Positions 16,347 through 25,800 of a DNA stretch of 33,153 nt are shown one piece after another. The notes under the pieces are model-generated. The model worked only from the letters and a program-made list of their open reading frames with translations. It was not told where the DNA came from and did not search any database. The stretch is from an uncultured Lachnospiraceae bacterium. Lineage in GTDB: Bacteria; Bacillota; Clostridia; Lachnospirales; Lachnospiraceae. Where the stretch lies: contig CAMXQE010000042.1 in NCBI GenBank assembly GCA_947246015.1, positions 1-33,153 on the forward strand, read 5' to 3'. Position numbers and translations under genes: made by a program. The stretch's first letter is position 1, and the number at the start of each line of letters is the position of its first letter.

Positions 16347-19300
16347 CTATTTCGCTTTATTTTTTGCGTGTTTCGCTTTCACTTTTCCGGCCAGTACCAC
16401 AATCAAAACCAGTATTATGAAGCCGCCTGCTATACCCGCTATGACCATCCATGTTCCGGAGCTTTGCTCAATGATGCAGAAAGCTTGTTCCGTTCCGGTC
16501 ATATCGACCTGAAGGTACTGCCCTCTCGCCTTGCTCTCCAGTTCCGTCCACGCACCGTCTTTATAACCCCATACTGTTGCATCCTTATATGGATTCAGAA
16601 GTCTGATGGCAAATGTATCCGACGCCTTAATCCGGGCATTCTCCAATGCAATATCATAAATCACATGTTCTTTATTATGCGCTTTCTCCGGCGGAGCCAT
16701 ATCTCCAGGTACAACACTCAGTACCGTATCCTCTGTAAAACGCTGTTCCACAAGCGCGTATGGTTTCTCACGCTCTCCCTCCGTTTCCGTCTTCTGGCTG
16801 CCGTCACTCTGTACGACCGTAACATCTTCCTTATATTCACCCCGTATCAGTAAATTGCCCGTCATCACTCTGTCCGAATAATCCGGCCATACACCATAGT
16901 ATCCTTCTTTTACAGGCATTGACGGATAATCCAGTCCGGCCAGGGTTTCGCCGAATCTGACTTCCTGCTCGCCCAGATACATGTCATCCGCCCGGAATGT
17001 GACCTTGAGGTGCCGGAACTGTGTGGGAAGATTTGCTACCGTCATCAACTCCTCATAGCTTATCGGTTCTGCTATGCCTATGTAACTGATATTATCTATG
17101 CCGTAGAGATTGTCACCTACATAGTAGTTATTACTTACTTTGACTTCTTCTTCATTCAGCGCATCATCGTAGTTCACTGTCTGGCCTGCAATCGCTCCTT
17201 TCCTGCCGGTTGTCGCTTCACAGTCCACTATCGCATAGCAGTCTTTCAGGGTATCTGCAAATCCTGCGATTCCCCCTACGTTCCTGACACCTGATACGGA
17301 GCACAGCGCATAACAGCGTTTAATGACTGTAAAGGACTCGCCGCAGATGCCGCCTACATAATCGCCCTCCGTACTTTCCACACTGCCGTAACCTTCCGAA
17401 TCCACAACGATTCCATGTCTCATGTAACCTACAATGCCGCCTGCACCGTCCTTCTTGGCCGAAACATGGCCTTCATTGACACCGCCGGTAATGATGCATT
17501 TCGTGAAATACCGCCTGCCAATCTGGTAATCGATACTTCCCGCCGCACTGTCCTCCGGGTCCTCTTCGTCTATGGACATGGAGCCTGCGATACCGCCTAC
17601 GTTAATGTCTCCTTTGACAATACCTTTATTGATGCAGTTTTCCGATTTTCCGGTTGTAATGCCTGACGTATCTTCTGTGTCAATGTCTTCGTACAGTTCC
17701 TCTACACTGAGTTCTATGTAATTCGTCCAGTTATCTGCCAGCAGATTGAATATCACGTTAATCTGATTGTTCACTGCCCGTAAATCATCATTTACCACAT
17801 CGGAATAATCAGAGGCGTTATTGCTCAGATTTTTTATGCTGTTGGACATTCCTTTCAGCTGGCCGTGCAGGTTTTCCCGGTTGACGTCAAATTCTCCGCC
17901 TAATTTTGAGAAATGGATATTCTGCTGGCCGTTTACATAATCTACAATACTTTTTGCATCCCTGGTTGCCGACTTTACGGAATTAACCGCACTCTGCAGA
18001 TGTTCCAGTGCCTCCGACATATCATCCCCCATCTGCTCCACTTTATCAAGCGCGTGCTGGCCCACGATATTGGAAACCACACTCAGGTTGCTCAGGACGG
18101 CGGATGTTGCACTTGACATTTCTTCCAATGCTTTTGTCAATTCATCCAGCTGTTCCTGCGATACACTTGAACTGCCCTGAATTTCCTGAATGATTGCGTT
18201 TACTTTTTTTGCGGCCTCCTGCTGTTCTTTTATCGCACTGCTGATGTCGCCTTTTGCGCCGTTTACAGTCTGCGATTTATCCTGCTTCTTAAATGTGATA
18301 TCTACCTGATAGATTCCGCCGCTGACTTCAAAGGTATATGCGTATTCGCTCTCCCCTGACCTTGAGACGGAAACCGTCTGCCCGTCCGCTGTTACCGAAG
18401 GGGTTCCGCTTACGGTATAGGCGCCGTCCGGTGTCACAACCACCGTTGCCGTTGTTCCGTCTATCTCACAGAAAGCATTTCCGCTGAGATTGGAACTTAA
18501 CCTCACGATTGTATCCTTTGTTTTCTTATCGTCTGCGTCTGCCGGTTCTGCAGTTTCTTCTGTTTCGGGAACCGTTCCGTCCGTCTGCGGCCCGACAGAT
18601 GCCGCTAACATTTTCACTTCAGCAAATGCCTTAGTTCCTGCGCCCATAAGCTGCACGGGCGTATAACCGAACCGGTTCACCGCAGCCTTTCGGTTATCAG
18701 CCGTCTCCCCGTTTGCTTCATCTGTTCCATCTGTTCCATCTGTTCCATCATTTACCTGACTTCCGTCCTCACCGGCACTGCCGTCCCCACTGTCCGGCTC
18801 ATTTTCCACTCCGGCGCCGGATGCATCGGAGCCGCTGTCCTGACTGCCGTCCGGTGCATTCGTTTCACCGTCCGGTGTATTGCCGGACGCGTCCCCTGCA
18901 TCCCCCTGCGTATTGTCAGGCTCCTGCGCTGCTCCGTCTGATTTATCATCCGATGCGTCCGGCGTTCCGTCCGGTTTACTTCCCGATTCATTAGCTGCCC
19001 CGTCCGGTCCGCTTCCTGCTCCGCTCCCCGTTCCGTCGGGCTTATTCCCGGATGTATCTGTTGCCCCGTCCGGTCCGTTCCCCGTTCCCCCGGTCGTCCC
19101 GTCCGGTTTATCACCAGCTGTATCAGCCGGTCCGTTTCCTGCTCCACTGGTTGTTCCGTCCGGTTTATTGCCGGGGATATTTTCCTTGACAGCCGAAGTA
19201 TCCTCTTTATTTCCGGCATCCTCGTCCTCTGACGGTTCCTCCTCTTCATCGCTGTCCGTATCCTGATAGCCGAAATATGCTTCCACCCTTACATTCGGCT

Positions 19301-20945
19301 CAGGCATCACAAACGTATATCTCCGCTCCTCTTCCTGCTGTATATCGATACTGTTTCCGTTCGCATCGACCGCTTCCAGATGATTCAATGCGTAACCGTC
19401 ATTCGGCTCCACCATAATATGAACGGTCTCACCCGCATCCGGATAATGCTGTATGCTCAATATGTTTCCGCCGACCGTGGAAAGCAGCGTCAGTCTGTTA
19501 TAATCAGTCTCCACATACTCGCCGTCGATGTTTCCTACATCTTTCAGTTCTTCCACTACCTGCATAAGCGCCTGATTGGCATTTGAAAAGCTGTCTTCCG
19601 CTGCAAAAACATCATCGAATACTTCCGGCAGCATTTCCATCACATGTCCCAAACGGTCTGTTATAGCCTGCGCCTGGTCCATATTTGCATCCACGAAATC
19701 GGTTATCTGACCGGCCAGCGCGTCGCCTGCATCCGCCGCACCGTCGCTGTATACAGCCAGTTCATCCAAATCCCCTTTGATTGTATTCTTCCCTGCCTCC
19801 ATATCATCGATTGTTTTTTCAATCAAATCATGGAGCCTGTTCACGGCGTTGCGCAGCGATGTCGCCTCGTCTATTTCAATATAAGGTTCCATCTGCCCTA
19901 CGACGCCGCCGACATCTTTCCTGCCATACACAGTCCCGCTGTTGGTACAATACGATACCACACCGGACTGTCTGCCTGCAATTCCCCCGATGTTATACCC
20001 TGTGTGTTCATAACCTACCTTGCCGTAATTCGTACATCTGGTTATCAGGCCGTCCGAAAATCCTGCAATGCCCCCGGTATCAACACCGCTGAAAAGTTCG
20101 GTATCGGACTCACTGACGTTGATGCTCAGGAAGAGCCCCACGCCCATCTCATCGTCCTCTTCCACCCATTCACTGTCATTGTTAATGCATGCGCGGTTGA
20201 TGTCAGCGGACAATATGCCGTGATTCTTTCCGACTATCCCTCCCGTTGAATAGTAACCTGTCACACGTCCTCCGGCAAAACATTTCCTGATGACGCCTGT
20301 TCCTTCATTCACGCCGACCAAACCGCCAACTGTCGTCTTCCCGCTCACAGTTCCCTGAAAACTACAGTTTTCAATCGTTCCGTAGTTTACGCCGCACAGG
20401 CCGCCTATGCATTCCTTCTCATCCGATGCAATAACTTCTCCCTTTAGCTTCAGATTTTCCACAAGACCGTCTTTTTCTATGTAGCGGAATAAACCTGCCA
20501 CATAGCCGTCCCCGCTGTACCGGAAGCCGGAAACCGTATGACCCTGACCGTCAAAAATACCTGTAAACACCTGGATTGCGCCAAAGTCTTTACCTGTCAG
20601 GTCAATATCCCCGTTTAACTGCACCCGCTTATCCGCAGACCAGGAATCCAGCGAACAGTTATCCGCAAACGCCAGAAAATCCTCCGCAGTATTGATTTCA
20701 ACCGTTTTCCATACCTTTTCCCCGGCTGCTGCTTCCTGCTCCTGCCCGTCTGTTTCCTGTTCCTTATTTTCCAGTTTCTTATTTTCCTGTTCCGCACCTT
20801 CCTGCTCTTTATTTTCCTGTTCCCCCTGTCCTGTCTTCTCTTCGGCACGCAGGTTCTGCATCGGGAACATATTGCAGGTCAGTGCCAGTGCAATTCCCAG
20901 AGATACAATTTTTGAAAGAAATTTCTTATTCTTCATTTTCTTCAT
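16347..20945 (-). CDS. Giant GLUG-repeat surface protein with two helical segments and C-terminal anchor
   Basis: This 1532-residue protein has a signal peptide at about 1-35, a Glu/Gln/Lys-rich stretch at 36-76, and GLUG repeats at about 175-355 (GGLVGVN, GGIVGKN, GGIAGFS, GGIAGRQ, GGVVGQM). A helical region follows at 360-470, then a bacterial-repeat beta domain at 485-560 (HIMVEPNDGYALNHLEAV) and a low-complexity linker at 561-755 rich in KPDG and GPDG. A second beta domain is at about 815-890, a long helical/coiled-coil region at 895-1085, and more GLUG repeats at 1100-1255. A beta C-terminal part and one membrane helix (1499-1520) with a basic cytoplasmic tail end the protein. The two halves mirror each other. 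It overlaps the upstream MMPL transporter gene by 20 bp, so the two are almost certainly co-translated and probably function together at the cell surface. Confidence 0.85.
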   Translation of the reverse strand: MKKMKNKKFLSKIVSLGIALALTCNMFPMQNLRAEEKTGQGEQENKEQEGAEQENKKLENKEQETDGQEQEAAAGEKVWKTVEINTAEDFLAFADNCSLDSWSADKRVQLNGDIDLTGKDFGAIQVFTGIFDGQGHTVSGFRYSGDGYVAGLFRYIEKDGLVENLKLKGEVIASDEKECIGGLCGVNYGTIENCSFQGTVSGKTTVGGLVGVNEGTGVIRKCFAGGRVTGYYSTGGIVGKNHGILSADINRACINNDSEWVEEDDEMGVGLFLSINVSESDTELFSGVDTGGIAGFSDGLITRCTNYGKVGYEHTGYNIGGIAGRQSGVVSYCTNSGTVYGRKDVGGVVGQMEPYIEIDEATSLRNAVNRLHDLIEKTIDDMEAGKNTIKGDLDELAVYSDGAADAGDALAGQITDFVDANMDQAQAITDRLGHVMEMLPEVFDDVFAAEDSFSNANQALMQVVEELKDVGNIDGEYVETDYNRLTLLSTVGGNILSIQHYPDAGETVHIMVEPNDGYALNHLEAVDANGNSIDIQQEEERRYTFVMPEPNVRVEAYFGYQDTDSDEEEEPSEDEDAGNKEDTSAVKENIPGNKPDGTTSGAGNGPADTAGDKPDGTTGGTGNGPDGATDTSGNKPDGTGSGAGSGPDGAANESGSKPDGTPDASDDKSDGAAQEPDNTQGDAGDASGNTPDGETNAPDGSQDSGSDASGAGVENEPDSGDGSAGEDGSQVNDGTDGTDGTDEANGETADNRKAAVNRFGYTPVQLMGAGTKAFAEVKMLAASVGPQTDGTVPETEETAEPADADDKKTKDTIVRLSSNLSGNAFCEIDGTTATVVVTPDGAYTVSGTPSVTADGQTVSVSRSGESEYAYTFEVSGGIYQVDITFKKQDKSQTVNGAKGDISSAIKEQQEAAKKVNAIIQEIQGSSSVSQEQLDELTKALEEMSSATSAVLSNLSVVSNIVGQHALDKVEQMGDDMSEALEHLQSAVNSVKSATRDAKSIVDYVNGQQNIHFSKLGGEFDVNRENLHGQLKGMSNSIKNLSNNASDYSDVVNDDLRAVNNQINVIFNLLADNWTNYIELSVEELYEDIDTEDTSGITTGKSENCINKGIVKGDINVGGIAGSMSIDEEDPEDSAAGSIDYQIGRRYFTKCIITGGVNEGHVSAKKDGAGGIVGYMRHGIVVDSEGYGSVESTEGDYVGGICGESFTVIKRCYALCSVSGVRNVGGIAGFADTLKDCYAIVDCEATTGRKGAIAGQTVNYDDALNEEEVKVSNNYYVGDNLYGIDNISYIGIAEPISYEELMTVANLPTQFRHLKVTFRADDMYLGEQEVRFGETLAGLDYPSMPVKEGYYGVWPDYSDRVMTGNLLIRGEYKEDVTVVQSDGSQKTETEGEREKPYALVEQRFTEDTVLSVVPGDMAPPEKAHNKEHVIYDIALENARIKASDTFAIRLLNPYKDATVWGYKDGAWTELESKARGQYLQVDMTGTEQAFCIIEQSSGTWMVIAGIAGGFIILVLIVVLAGKVKAKHAKNKAK
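18713..18750. repeat. 9-bp microsatellite inside the surface-protein gene
   Basis: Plus-strand TTCATCTGTTCCATC-type units repeat about four times with a 9-bp period (18718-18750). They encode Asp-Gly-Thr repeats (DGTDGTDGTD). The in-frame period means slippage would change linker length without breaking the gene. Confidence 0.7.
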
Positions 20946-23433
20946 TTTCTTCCTTGTCCTCCTTTTCCTTCTGCATTAACAATGCCAAATCGCTGCCATC
21001 ATCTTCCCTTGTTTCCATTTTTCCCATATTCACGAACAGATTGGCGTCACCGCGCACAAATCCGTGCATCTCTCCGATGACCATACCGTTAATCTGCCCC
21101 TGTACCAGACCGTCTACCCTCATAAGGCCGGAAGTCTTCTCCAGTTTAAGAGGAATCGATACGGCAAAGGAAGTCTTGTCAATGATTTTCTCTCCCAGCA
21201 GCAGAATCTGCGGAAGGACAAACATAACGATGACAATGGACATAATGGTTCCCCGTCCCAGACACTGACCGATACCGCAGATTGCACCGTCCGAGGACAT
21301 CTGTCCTATCAATATTCCCGCAAGGGCAAGCATCGAACCGGAAGTCACGATGGTCGGGAACGCAAAGTTCATCGTTTCTATGATGGCATCCTTTTTGGAC
21401 ATCTTCTCTTTCAGTTCCATGAACCGCCCGGAAATAACGATGGCATAGTCAATATTCGCACCCATCTGAATGGAACTTACAATCAGGTAGCTCATGAAAA
21501 ACACATTCTTCTGCTGTACCGCCGGAACAGAGAAATTAATCCAGATAACGCCCTGAATCACCATAATCAGCAGCACCGGCATACCGGCAGACATAAACGT
21601 AAACAGCAGTACCACAAGCACCGCCAGAATGGAAACCACATTTACGACGGTATTATCCCGCTGGAATGTTTTATAAAGGTCATACTGGCTGGTCGCTTCT
21701 CCGGGAATCAGAATGGTTCCTTCATAATACCGGTTCGCAATCTGATGCATCTCATCCAAAAAGGCAAATGTCTCATCGCCCTCTTCCGGCAGGTTCAGGT
21801 ATATTAACATACGGCTGTATTCTTCTCCCTGCAATTGGTCCAGCGCTATCTGCATCTTGGTATGCGCCTCCTCCAGCGTATCCATCATATCATCATCCAG
21901 TGTGACATATCCCTCGTCCACCTCGTCATACAGAAACATGAACATGTCAATCAGAGGCACACTGTAAGTCGAAAGGCCGTTGATGATTTTTGCATAATTC
22001 TCATCATTGACTGCATACGCCATGTAAAGCACTTCCGCAATTTCATAATCCAGTTCCAAAAGTTCCGCGAAATCCCTGGCAGTCAGCTTATCCGTCAGCA
22101 TGTATCCATCCATCGCTTCCGTATTCGCAAGACCCATGGTATAATCGATTTCCTCCCTTGCATCCAGTTCTTCCAGCAGTTTCTTTTCTTTTTCATAATT
22201 ACCTGCCGGAACGACCAGCGCTACCATGTTGGAGTCGCCGAAACTTTCCGTTATCATCTCATCCACTATCATGGCGTCACTCTGCACAGGCGTTTCGAGC
22301 ATCGTATATCCGTATACATAAGGGCACTTGGACGATACGACATATGCCGCAATAATCAGCACCAGAAACAGCGGCGGCATGATATGTTTCGTAGCATAAG
22401 CAAACTTTCCGACAAACGGAATCTTCGGGATAAAGCTTTTGTGCTTTGTTTTATCCATGGCATTGCCGAAAAGCATGATAAGCCCCGGCATCAGCAGGAA
22501 TACGGCCAAAAGGCTTAAAACAATCGCCCGTATCAGACAGAGCGCCATATCGCTGCCGATACCGAACTGCATGAACATCATGGCAATCAGACCGCCGACC
22601 GTCGTCAGCGAACTGGAGGATATCTCCGGTATCGCTTTGCTCAGAGCTATGATATCCGCCTCCCTGGTCGATAGTTTTTTATGTTCTTCTTTGTAACGGT
22701 TACAGAAAATGACGGCATAGTCAATGGACAATGCCAGCTGCAATACAATCGTCACCGAATTTGAAACAAAGGAAATGGTTCCCATCATGAAATTGGTACC
22801 CTTGGTAATCAGGGCTGCCGCACAGAAAGTCAGAAGGAGCACCGGAACTTCCGCCCATGTTTCCGAAGTCAGCAACAGTACGGAAACCACTACGATTGCT
22901 ACCAGTACGCTGATAACCTGCATTTCGCTTGCAATCTGCTCCGCCGAAGCATCTCCCATGGACGTTGACACATAAGTGTCATACCCTTCCAGCATCGCCT
23001 CTATTCCGTCCAATGCCTCCAATGCCCTTTCATCCGTTTCCTCATATCCAAATGTAATATCATATAATGCCGAAAAATTATTATAATGGTCCGTGGAACT
23101 GTCAAAAGTCAGCATAATGACCGTATCCAGTTCCTCTATCCGGTCTGCAATCTTCTCGGCCTCCGCATACGGGATATTCGTCACCATGACTTTTGCCGTA
23201 CCATATGTAATGAACTGCTCCTCCATCCGGTCCAGCCCCTGACGGGTCTCGGTTGTACCTGGAAGGTATGCCGACATTGCATTTTCCACCTTTACCCAGT
23301 TCATTGACACCACTGAAAATATAAGGGCAATACTAAACAACAGGAAGAATAAGTTCCGTCTGTCCACAATGAACGTGGCGACTTTGACCATGAATCCGCC
23401 GTCTTCCTTTCCGGCTTTTGGTTGTGCTGCCAT
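20926..23433 (-). CDS. MMPL/RND-superfamily transporter
   Basis: This 835-residue, 12-helix membrane transporter has the classic duplicated RND layout: TM1 (about 27-45), a ~120-residue outer loop, five helices, then a second TM with a larger outer loop (VVPAGNYEKEKKLLEELDAREE onward) and five helices. The proton-relay Asp-Tyr pair is present in both halves (SIDYAVIFCNRY and NIDYAVIISGRF), as in MmpL3-type proteins, so it should be active. The start at 23433 has GGAGG eight bases upstream; the open frame extends 37 codons further without support. The C-terminus carries a regular Gly pattern (DGLVQGQINGMVIGEMHGF) and an acidic tail encoded across the start of the surface-protein gene. MMPL proteins export lipids, siderophores or peptides; the substrate here is unknown. 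Confidence 0.9.
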   Translation of the reverse strand: MAAQPKAGKEDGGFMVKVATFIVDRRNLFFLLFSIALIFSVVSMNWVKVENAMSAYLPGTTETRQGLDRMEEQFITYGTAKVMVTNIPYAEAEKIADRIEELDTVIMLTFDSSTDHYNNFSALYDITFGYEETDERALEALDGIEAMLEGYDTYVSTSMGDASAEQIASEMQVISVLVAIVVVSVLLLTSETWAEVPVLLLTFCAAALITKGTNFMMGTISFVSNSVTIVLQLALSIDYAVIFCNRYKEEHKKLSTREADIIALSKAIPEISSSSLTTVGGLIAMMFMQFGIGSDMALCLIRAIVLSLLAVFLLMPGLIMLFGNAMDKTKHKSFIPKIPFVGKFAYATKHIMPPLFLVLIIAAYVVSSKCPYVYGYTMLETPVQSDAMIVDEMITESFGDSNMVALVVPAGNYEKEKKLLEELDAREEIDYTMGLANTEAMDGYMLTDKLTARDFAELLELDYEIAEVLYMAYAVNDENYAKIINGLSTYSVPLIDMFMFLYDEVDEGYVTLDDDMMDTLEEAHTKMQIALDQLQGEEYSRMLIYLNLPEEGDETFAFLDEMHQIANRYYEGTILIPGEATSQYDLYKTFQRDNTVVNVVSILAVLVVLLFTFMSAGMPVLLIMVIQGVIWINFSVPAVQQKNVFFMSYLIVSSIQMGANIDYAIVISGRFMELKEKMSKKDAIIETMNFAFPTIVTSGSMLALAGILIGQMSSDGAICGIGQCLGRGTIMSIVIVMFVLPQILLLGEKIIDKTSFAVSIPLKLEKTSGLMRVDGLVQGQINGMVIGEMHGFVRGDANLFVNMGKMETREDDGSDLALLMQKEKEDKEENEENEE

Positions 23434-23681
23434 TCTACACTCCTCCGTCCCAAGCAATATTCTCATAATCAAACGGCTCCGGCCATTAAATACCGCCCCA
23501 TTCTGCATAACCAAATCCCTGTCTACATACCATACCGTCATCACCCTAAACGGAAGCTGTATGCCCGCTTTTCAGACAATTCCTTATGTTCTGTATATGA
23601 AAGAAAATCTTTGTTATGCAATATGGTACAATATTTAAATTCCGGAGCCATCCTTTCGCCAGATAAAATCTGCCATGGAAC

Positions 23682-23710
23682 ATTATAATATACATCCCTT
23701 TTTTATACAA
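23682..23710 (-). promoter_or_regulatory. Promoter of the MMPL/surface-protein operon
   Basis: On minus, TTGTAT (23705-23710), a 17-bp spacer and a perfect TATAAT (23682-23687). The resulting leader is about 240 nt long and has no obvious riboswitch fold. Confidence 0.65.
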
Positions 23711-23839
23711 GTATTATTCCACAAACTGTAAATACGAAATGTCCGTTCCATGCAGCAGCGTAAATTCAAGTTCCTGCGGCAGCCGTCAAATGTCAGAAGA
23801 CGCTCTTCATGTGCACGTCTGTGCAGAAAAATTATAACA

Positions 23840-23854
23840 TGACAAACAGTGTCA
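23840..23854. promoter_or_regulatory. Operator-like palindrome upstream of the zinc-ribbon gene
   Basis: TGACA and TGTCA flank AACAG. It lies in the divergent region between the MMPL operon and the zinc-ribbon gene, about 80 bp before the latter's start. The -35/-10 of the plus-strand gene is not clear (a TATATT at 23867-23872 is possible). Confidence 0.4.
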
Positions 23855-23935
23855 GGTTATATGTGCTATATTAAATACCATAGCAATAAGCTATACACTA
23901 ACTTTAAACACATTGAAAAGAAAGAGGTAATGAAA

Positions 23936-24238
23936 ATGGATGAGATGAGTCAAAGATTTTGCCAGTGCTGTGGTATGCCCATGGGTGATACGGATGAACT
24001 GTATGGAACAAATGCCGATGGCAGCAAAAATGAAGAATACTGCAAGTATTGTTTTGACAACGGTGATTTTACTTTTAAGGGTACCATGGAAGAAATGATT
24101 GAGGTATGTATACCTCATATGGTTGCCGCCAACCAAAATATGACGGAAGAAGAAGCACGGAAAATCATGCTTGAGTGGTTTCCAACATTAAAGCACTGGG
24201 CAGGAGGGGCAGCGGAAGCTCCGCAGACAGGAAATTGA
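23936..24238 (+). CDS. Small zinc-ribbon protein
   Basis: This 100-residue soluble protein matches the putative zinc-ribbon family typified by FCQCCGMPMG at the N-terminus and EEYCKYCFDNGDF about 25 residues later; the four Cys pairs would bind one zinc. The C-terminal half is helical (MEEMIEVCIPHMV, EEEARKIMLEWFPTLKHW), as usual in the family. The start is the ATG at 23936, eight bases after GAGG; the ATG at 23930 is too close. It is one of only two intact plus-strand genes larger than 100 codons in the window and is convergent with the EFR1 gene. Members often sit with transcription regulators, but the function is unknown. Confidence 0.85.
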   Translation: MDEMSQRFCQCCGMPMGDTDELYGTNADGSKNEEYCKYCFDNGDFTFKGTMEEMIEVCIPHMVAANQNMTEEEARKIMLEWFPTLKHWAGGAAEAPQTGN

Positions 24239-24339
24239 AAATGATTCTTTTACCGGCCAGGCAGAATCCCCCCTGAAAGCATATATATTCTTCCTTGTGA
24301 CAGAGAAACAGGGGTACATGCCTTCCTTAAACTGTCTTA

Positions 24340-25152
24340 TCATAAATATTTTTCTATCGTTCCCTGCTCTATAACATTTTGTCCCAACAGCGTAATCGCC
24401 TGTTTGGGACAAATGTTTATACAGCGATAACACATGGTACATCTGTCTTCTGCCCTGGCAACATTGTTTTCCATATTCAGATTTTTCATGGGGCATAACC
24501 CCACGCATCTGCCGCAGCCAACACACTTCCCCGTATCAATCTTTACTTTATCCGTATATTGCTTCGTTTTATTATAAAAATACAAACGCTGCCCAAACAG
24601 TCCGGCAATATGGTACAGCAAACCTATTCCTTCCTGCGGCGGCTTTCCGTTTTTCATATCCCTGACTGCATTATGTATCTTCTTCTCTGCAGCTTTCACA
24701 AGCAACCTGTTTTTTTCTATGGGACGTTTCAATGCCTTTTCATCCGCTATGCTGTCCGGCATCTTCAAATGTAAGCCCCCTGTGATTCGTGCTCCATACT
24801 TACGAATCCGACGAGCCAGAATGCCTGCTCCGTCCCCGCTAAATAATCCCATCGTTGCTATTATGAACACTCTTTTGCCCTGCCATAAATGCTGATGCCG
24901 GTCTACAAAATCCTTCAGAATTTTCGGAATATTACTATACTGTACGGGGTAACTGAACACAATGTCCTTATTATCCTGTATGTAATCCGTTATGTCTGCA
25001 TCCTCTATTGAGTATATCTGTGCCGTATCATCATATTTCCTCATGAACATTTCCAACGCATATCTGGAATTTCCTGTTCCGCTAAAATAAATACCAAGCG
25101 TTCCAAATCGTTCATATCCAAAATCCTGAAGACACCAGGGTTCTTTTTTCAT
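24340..25152 (-). CDS. EFR1-family ferredoxin (flavodoxin plus two 4Fe-4S clusters)
   Basis: This 270-residue cytoplasmic redox protein has a flavodoxin-like FMN fold at about residues 17-170, with the phosphate loop FSGTGNSRYA at 23-32 and VFSYPVQYSNIPKILKDF. A bacterial ferredoxin module follows, with two CxxCxxCxxxCP motifs (Cys210/213/216/220 and Cys238/241/244/248). It probably shuttles electrons for an unidentified reductase. The start at 25152 follows GAGG by six bases; upstream TTG and ATG codons lack ribosome sites. It lies 82 bp after the coiled-coil gene and may be the end of the two-component operon's transcript. Confidence 0.9.
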   Translation of the reverse strand: MKKEPWCLQDFGYERFGTLGIYFSGTGNSRYALEMFMRKYDDTAQIYSIEDADITDYIQDNKDIVFSYPVQYSNIPKILKDFVDRHQHLWQGKRVFIIATMGLFSGDGAGILARRIRKYGARITGGLHLKMPDSIADEKALKRPIEKNRLLVKAAEKKIHNAVRDMKNGKPPQEGIGLLYHIAGLFGQRLYFYNKTKQYTDKVKIDTGKCVGCGRCVGLCPMKNLNMENNVARAEDRCTMCYRCINICPKQAITLLGQNVIEQGTIEKYL

Positions 25153-25234
25153 ATATTTCCTCATTTCTGTGCTGCTTTTTGCACATATCAAGTTTTTGGA
25201 TGAACGTCAGGCATCATGCAAATCCTGCTCTCCT

Positions 25235-25762
25235 TTACCCTGATACAGAAGCGTTCTGCCGCCTGTATGTATCATTGTCTTTCCGGCTTAACCCGTTCTC
25301 AACCTGAGCCAGTTTTCTCTCCAAATCCCGGATTTCCTTTTCATCCCCGGAGGCTGACCGTATCTGCTGCTCCAGCTGCTGCTTTTCCTCTTTTAGCTTC
25401 TTGATTTCCCTGTCAACCTTATCGGTATTCGTAACGCATTTCTCCGCAGGCTTTCCAGAATTACTCCCGCCTCTCTCCGGCTCTTTCCCATCTGCACGGA
25501 CAGCTTTCGGATTATCGAAAAAGACTTTCCGGCTGCCATTCCCGTCCCGGCCTATCCGGTACAGTCCGGTAGGTTTTTTACCCGATTTTTCACTGCTGAT
25601 GTATTCATCCTGCGCTCCGGACAATTTTCCAGAGTCTTTTGTTTCCGTTTCTCTGCCTGTCTCTTTTACTTTTTCCGCGCTCTCTGCAAACTGCCTTTCC
25701 TTCATCCGCTCTGCGTAACCGGTTTTGAAATCATCATAATTTCCATTAATCTGCATTGCCAT
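25235..25762 (-). CDS. Polar coiled-coil protein, unknown function
   Basis: This 175-residue, highly charged protein has no signal peptide or membrane helix. The first ~100 residues look disordered (KETGRETETKDSGKLSG, GRDGNGSRKVFFDNPKAV). Residues about 113-160 form a clear coiled coil (DREIKKLKEEKQQLEQQI, KEIRDLERKLAQVENGL). The start follows GGAGG by seven bases. The gene begins only 38 bp after the sensor-kinase stop, so it is probably in the same operon. It could be a small output or scaffold protein of that system; there is no sequence evidence for a specific role. Confidence 0.7.
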   Translation of the reverse strand: MAMQINGNYDDFKTGYAERMKERQFAESAEKVKETGRETETKDSGKLSGAQDEYISSEKSGKKPTGLYRIGRDGNGSRKVFFDNPKAVRADGKEPERGGSNSGKPAEKCVTNTDKVDREIKKLKEEKQQLEQQIRSASGDEKEIRDLERKLAQVENGLSRKDNDTYRRQNASVSG

Positions 25763-25800
25763 AAGTGTTCCTCCTTCAATTTAATATGGTCGGTCAGCGC

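Noticed and set aside
16056..16853. Plus-strand 265-codon open frame
   Set aside because: It has poly-Leu and Phe/Arg-rich composition, begins in an intergenic region and runs opposite the surface-protein gene; a shadow frame.
18860..19190. Spaced CCGTCCGG units resembling a CRISPR array
   Set aside because: Units are degenerate, irregularly spaced and in frame with a Gly/Pro/Asp-rich protein linker; no conserved direct repeat or cas gene.
18752..19249. Minus-strand Arg-rich 165-codon frame and plus-strand frames in the linker region
   Set aside because: They are out-of-frame readings of the degenerate PDG repeats.
21064..22518. Long plus-strand frames opposite the MMPL gene
   Set aside because: They are His/Arg-rich shadow frames with no start signals; the minus-strand membrane protein explains the region.
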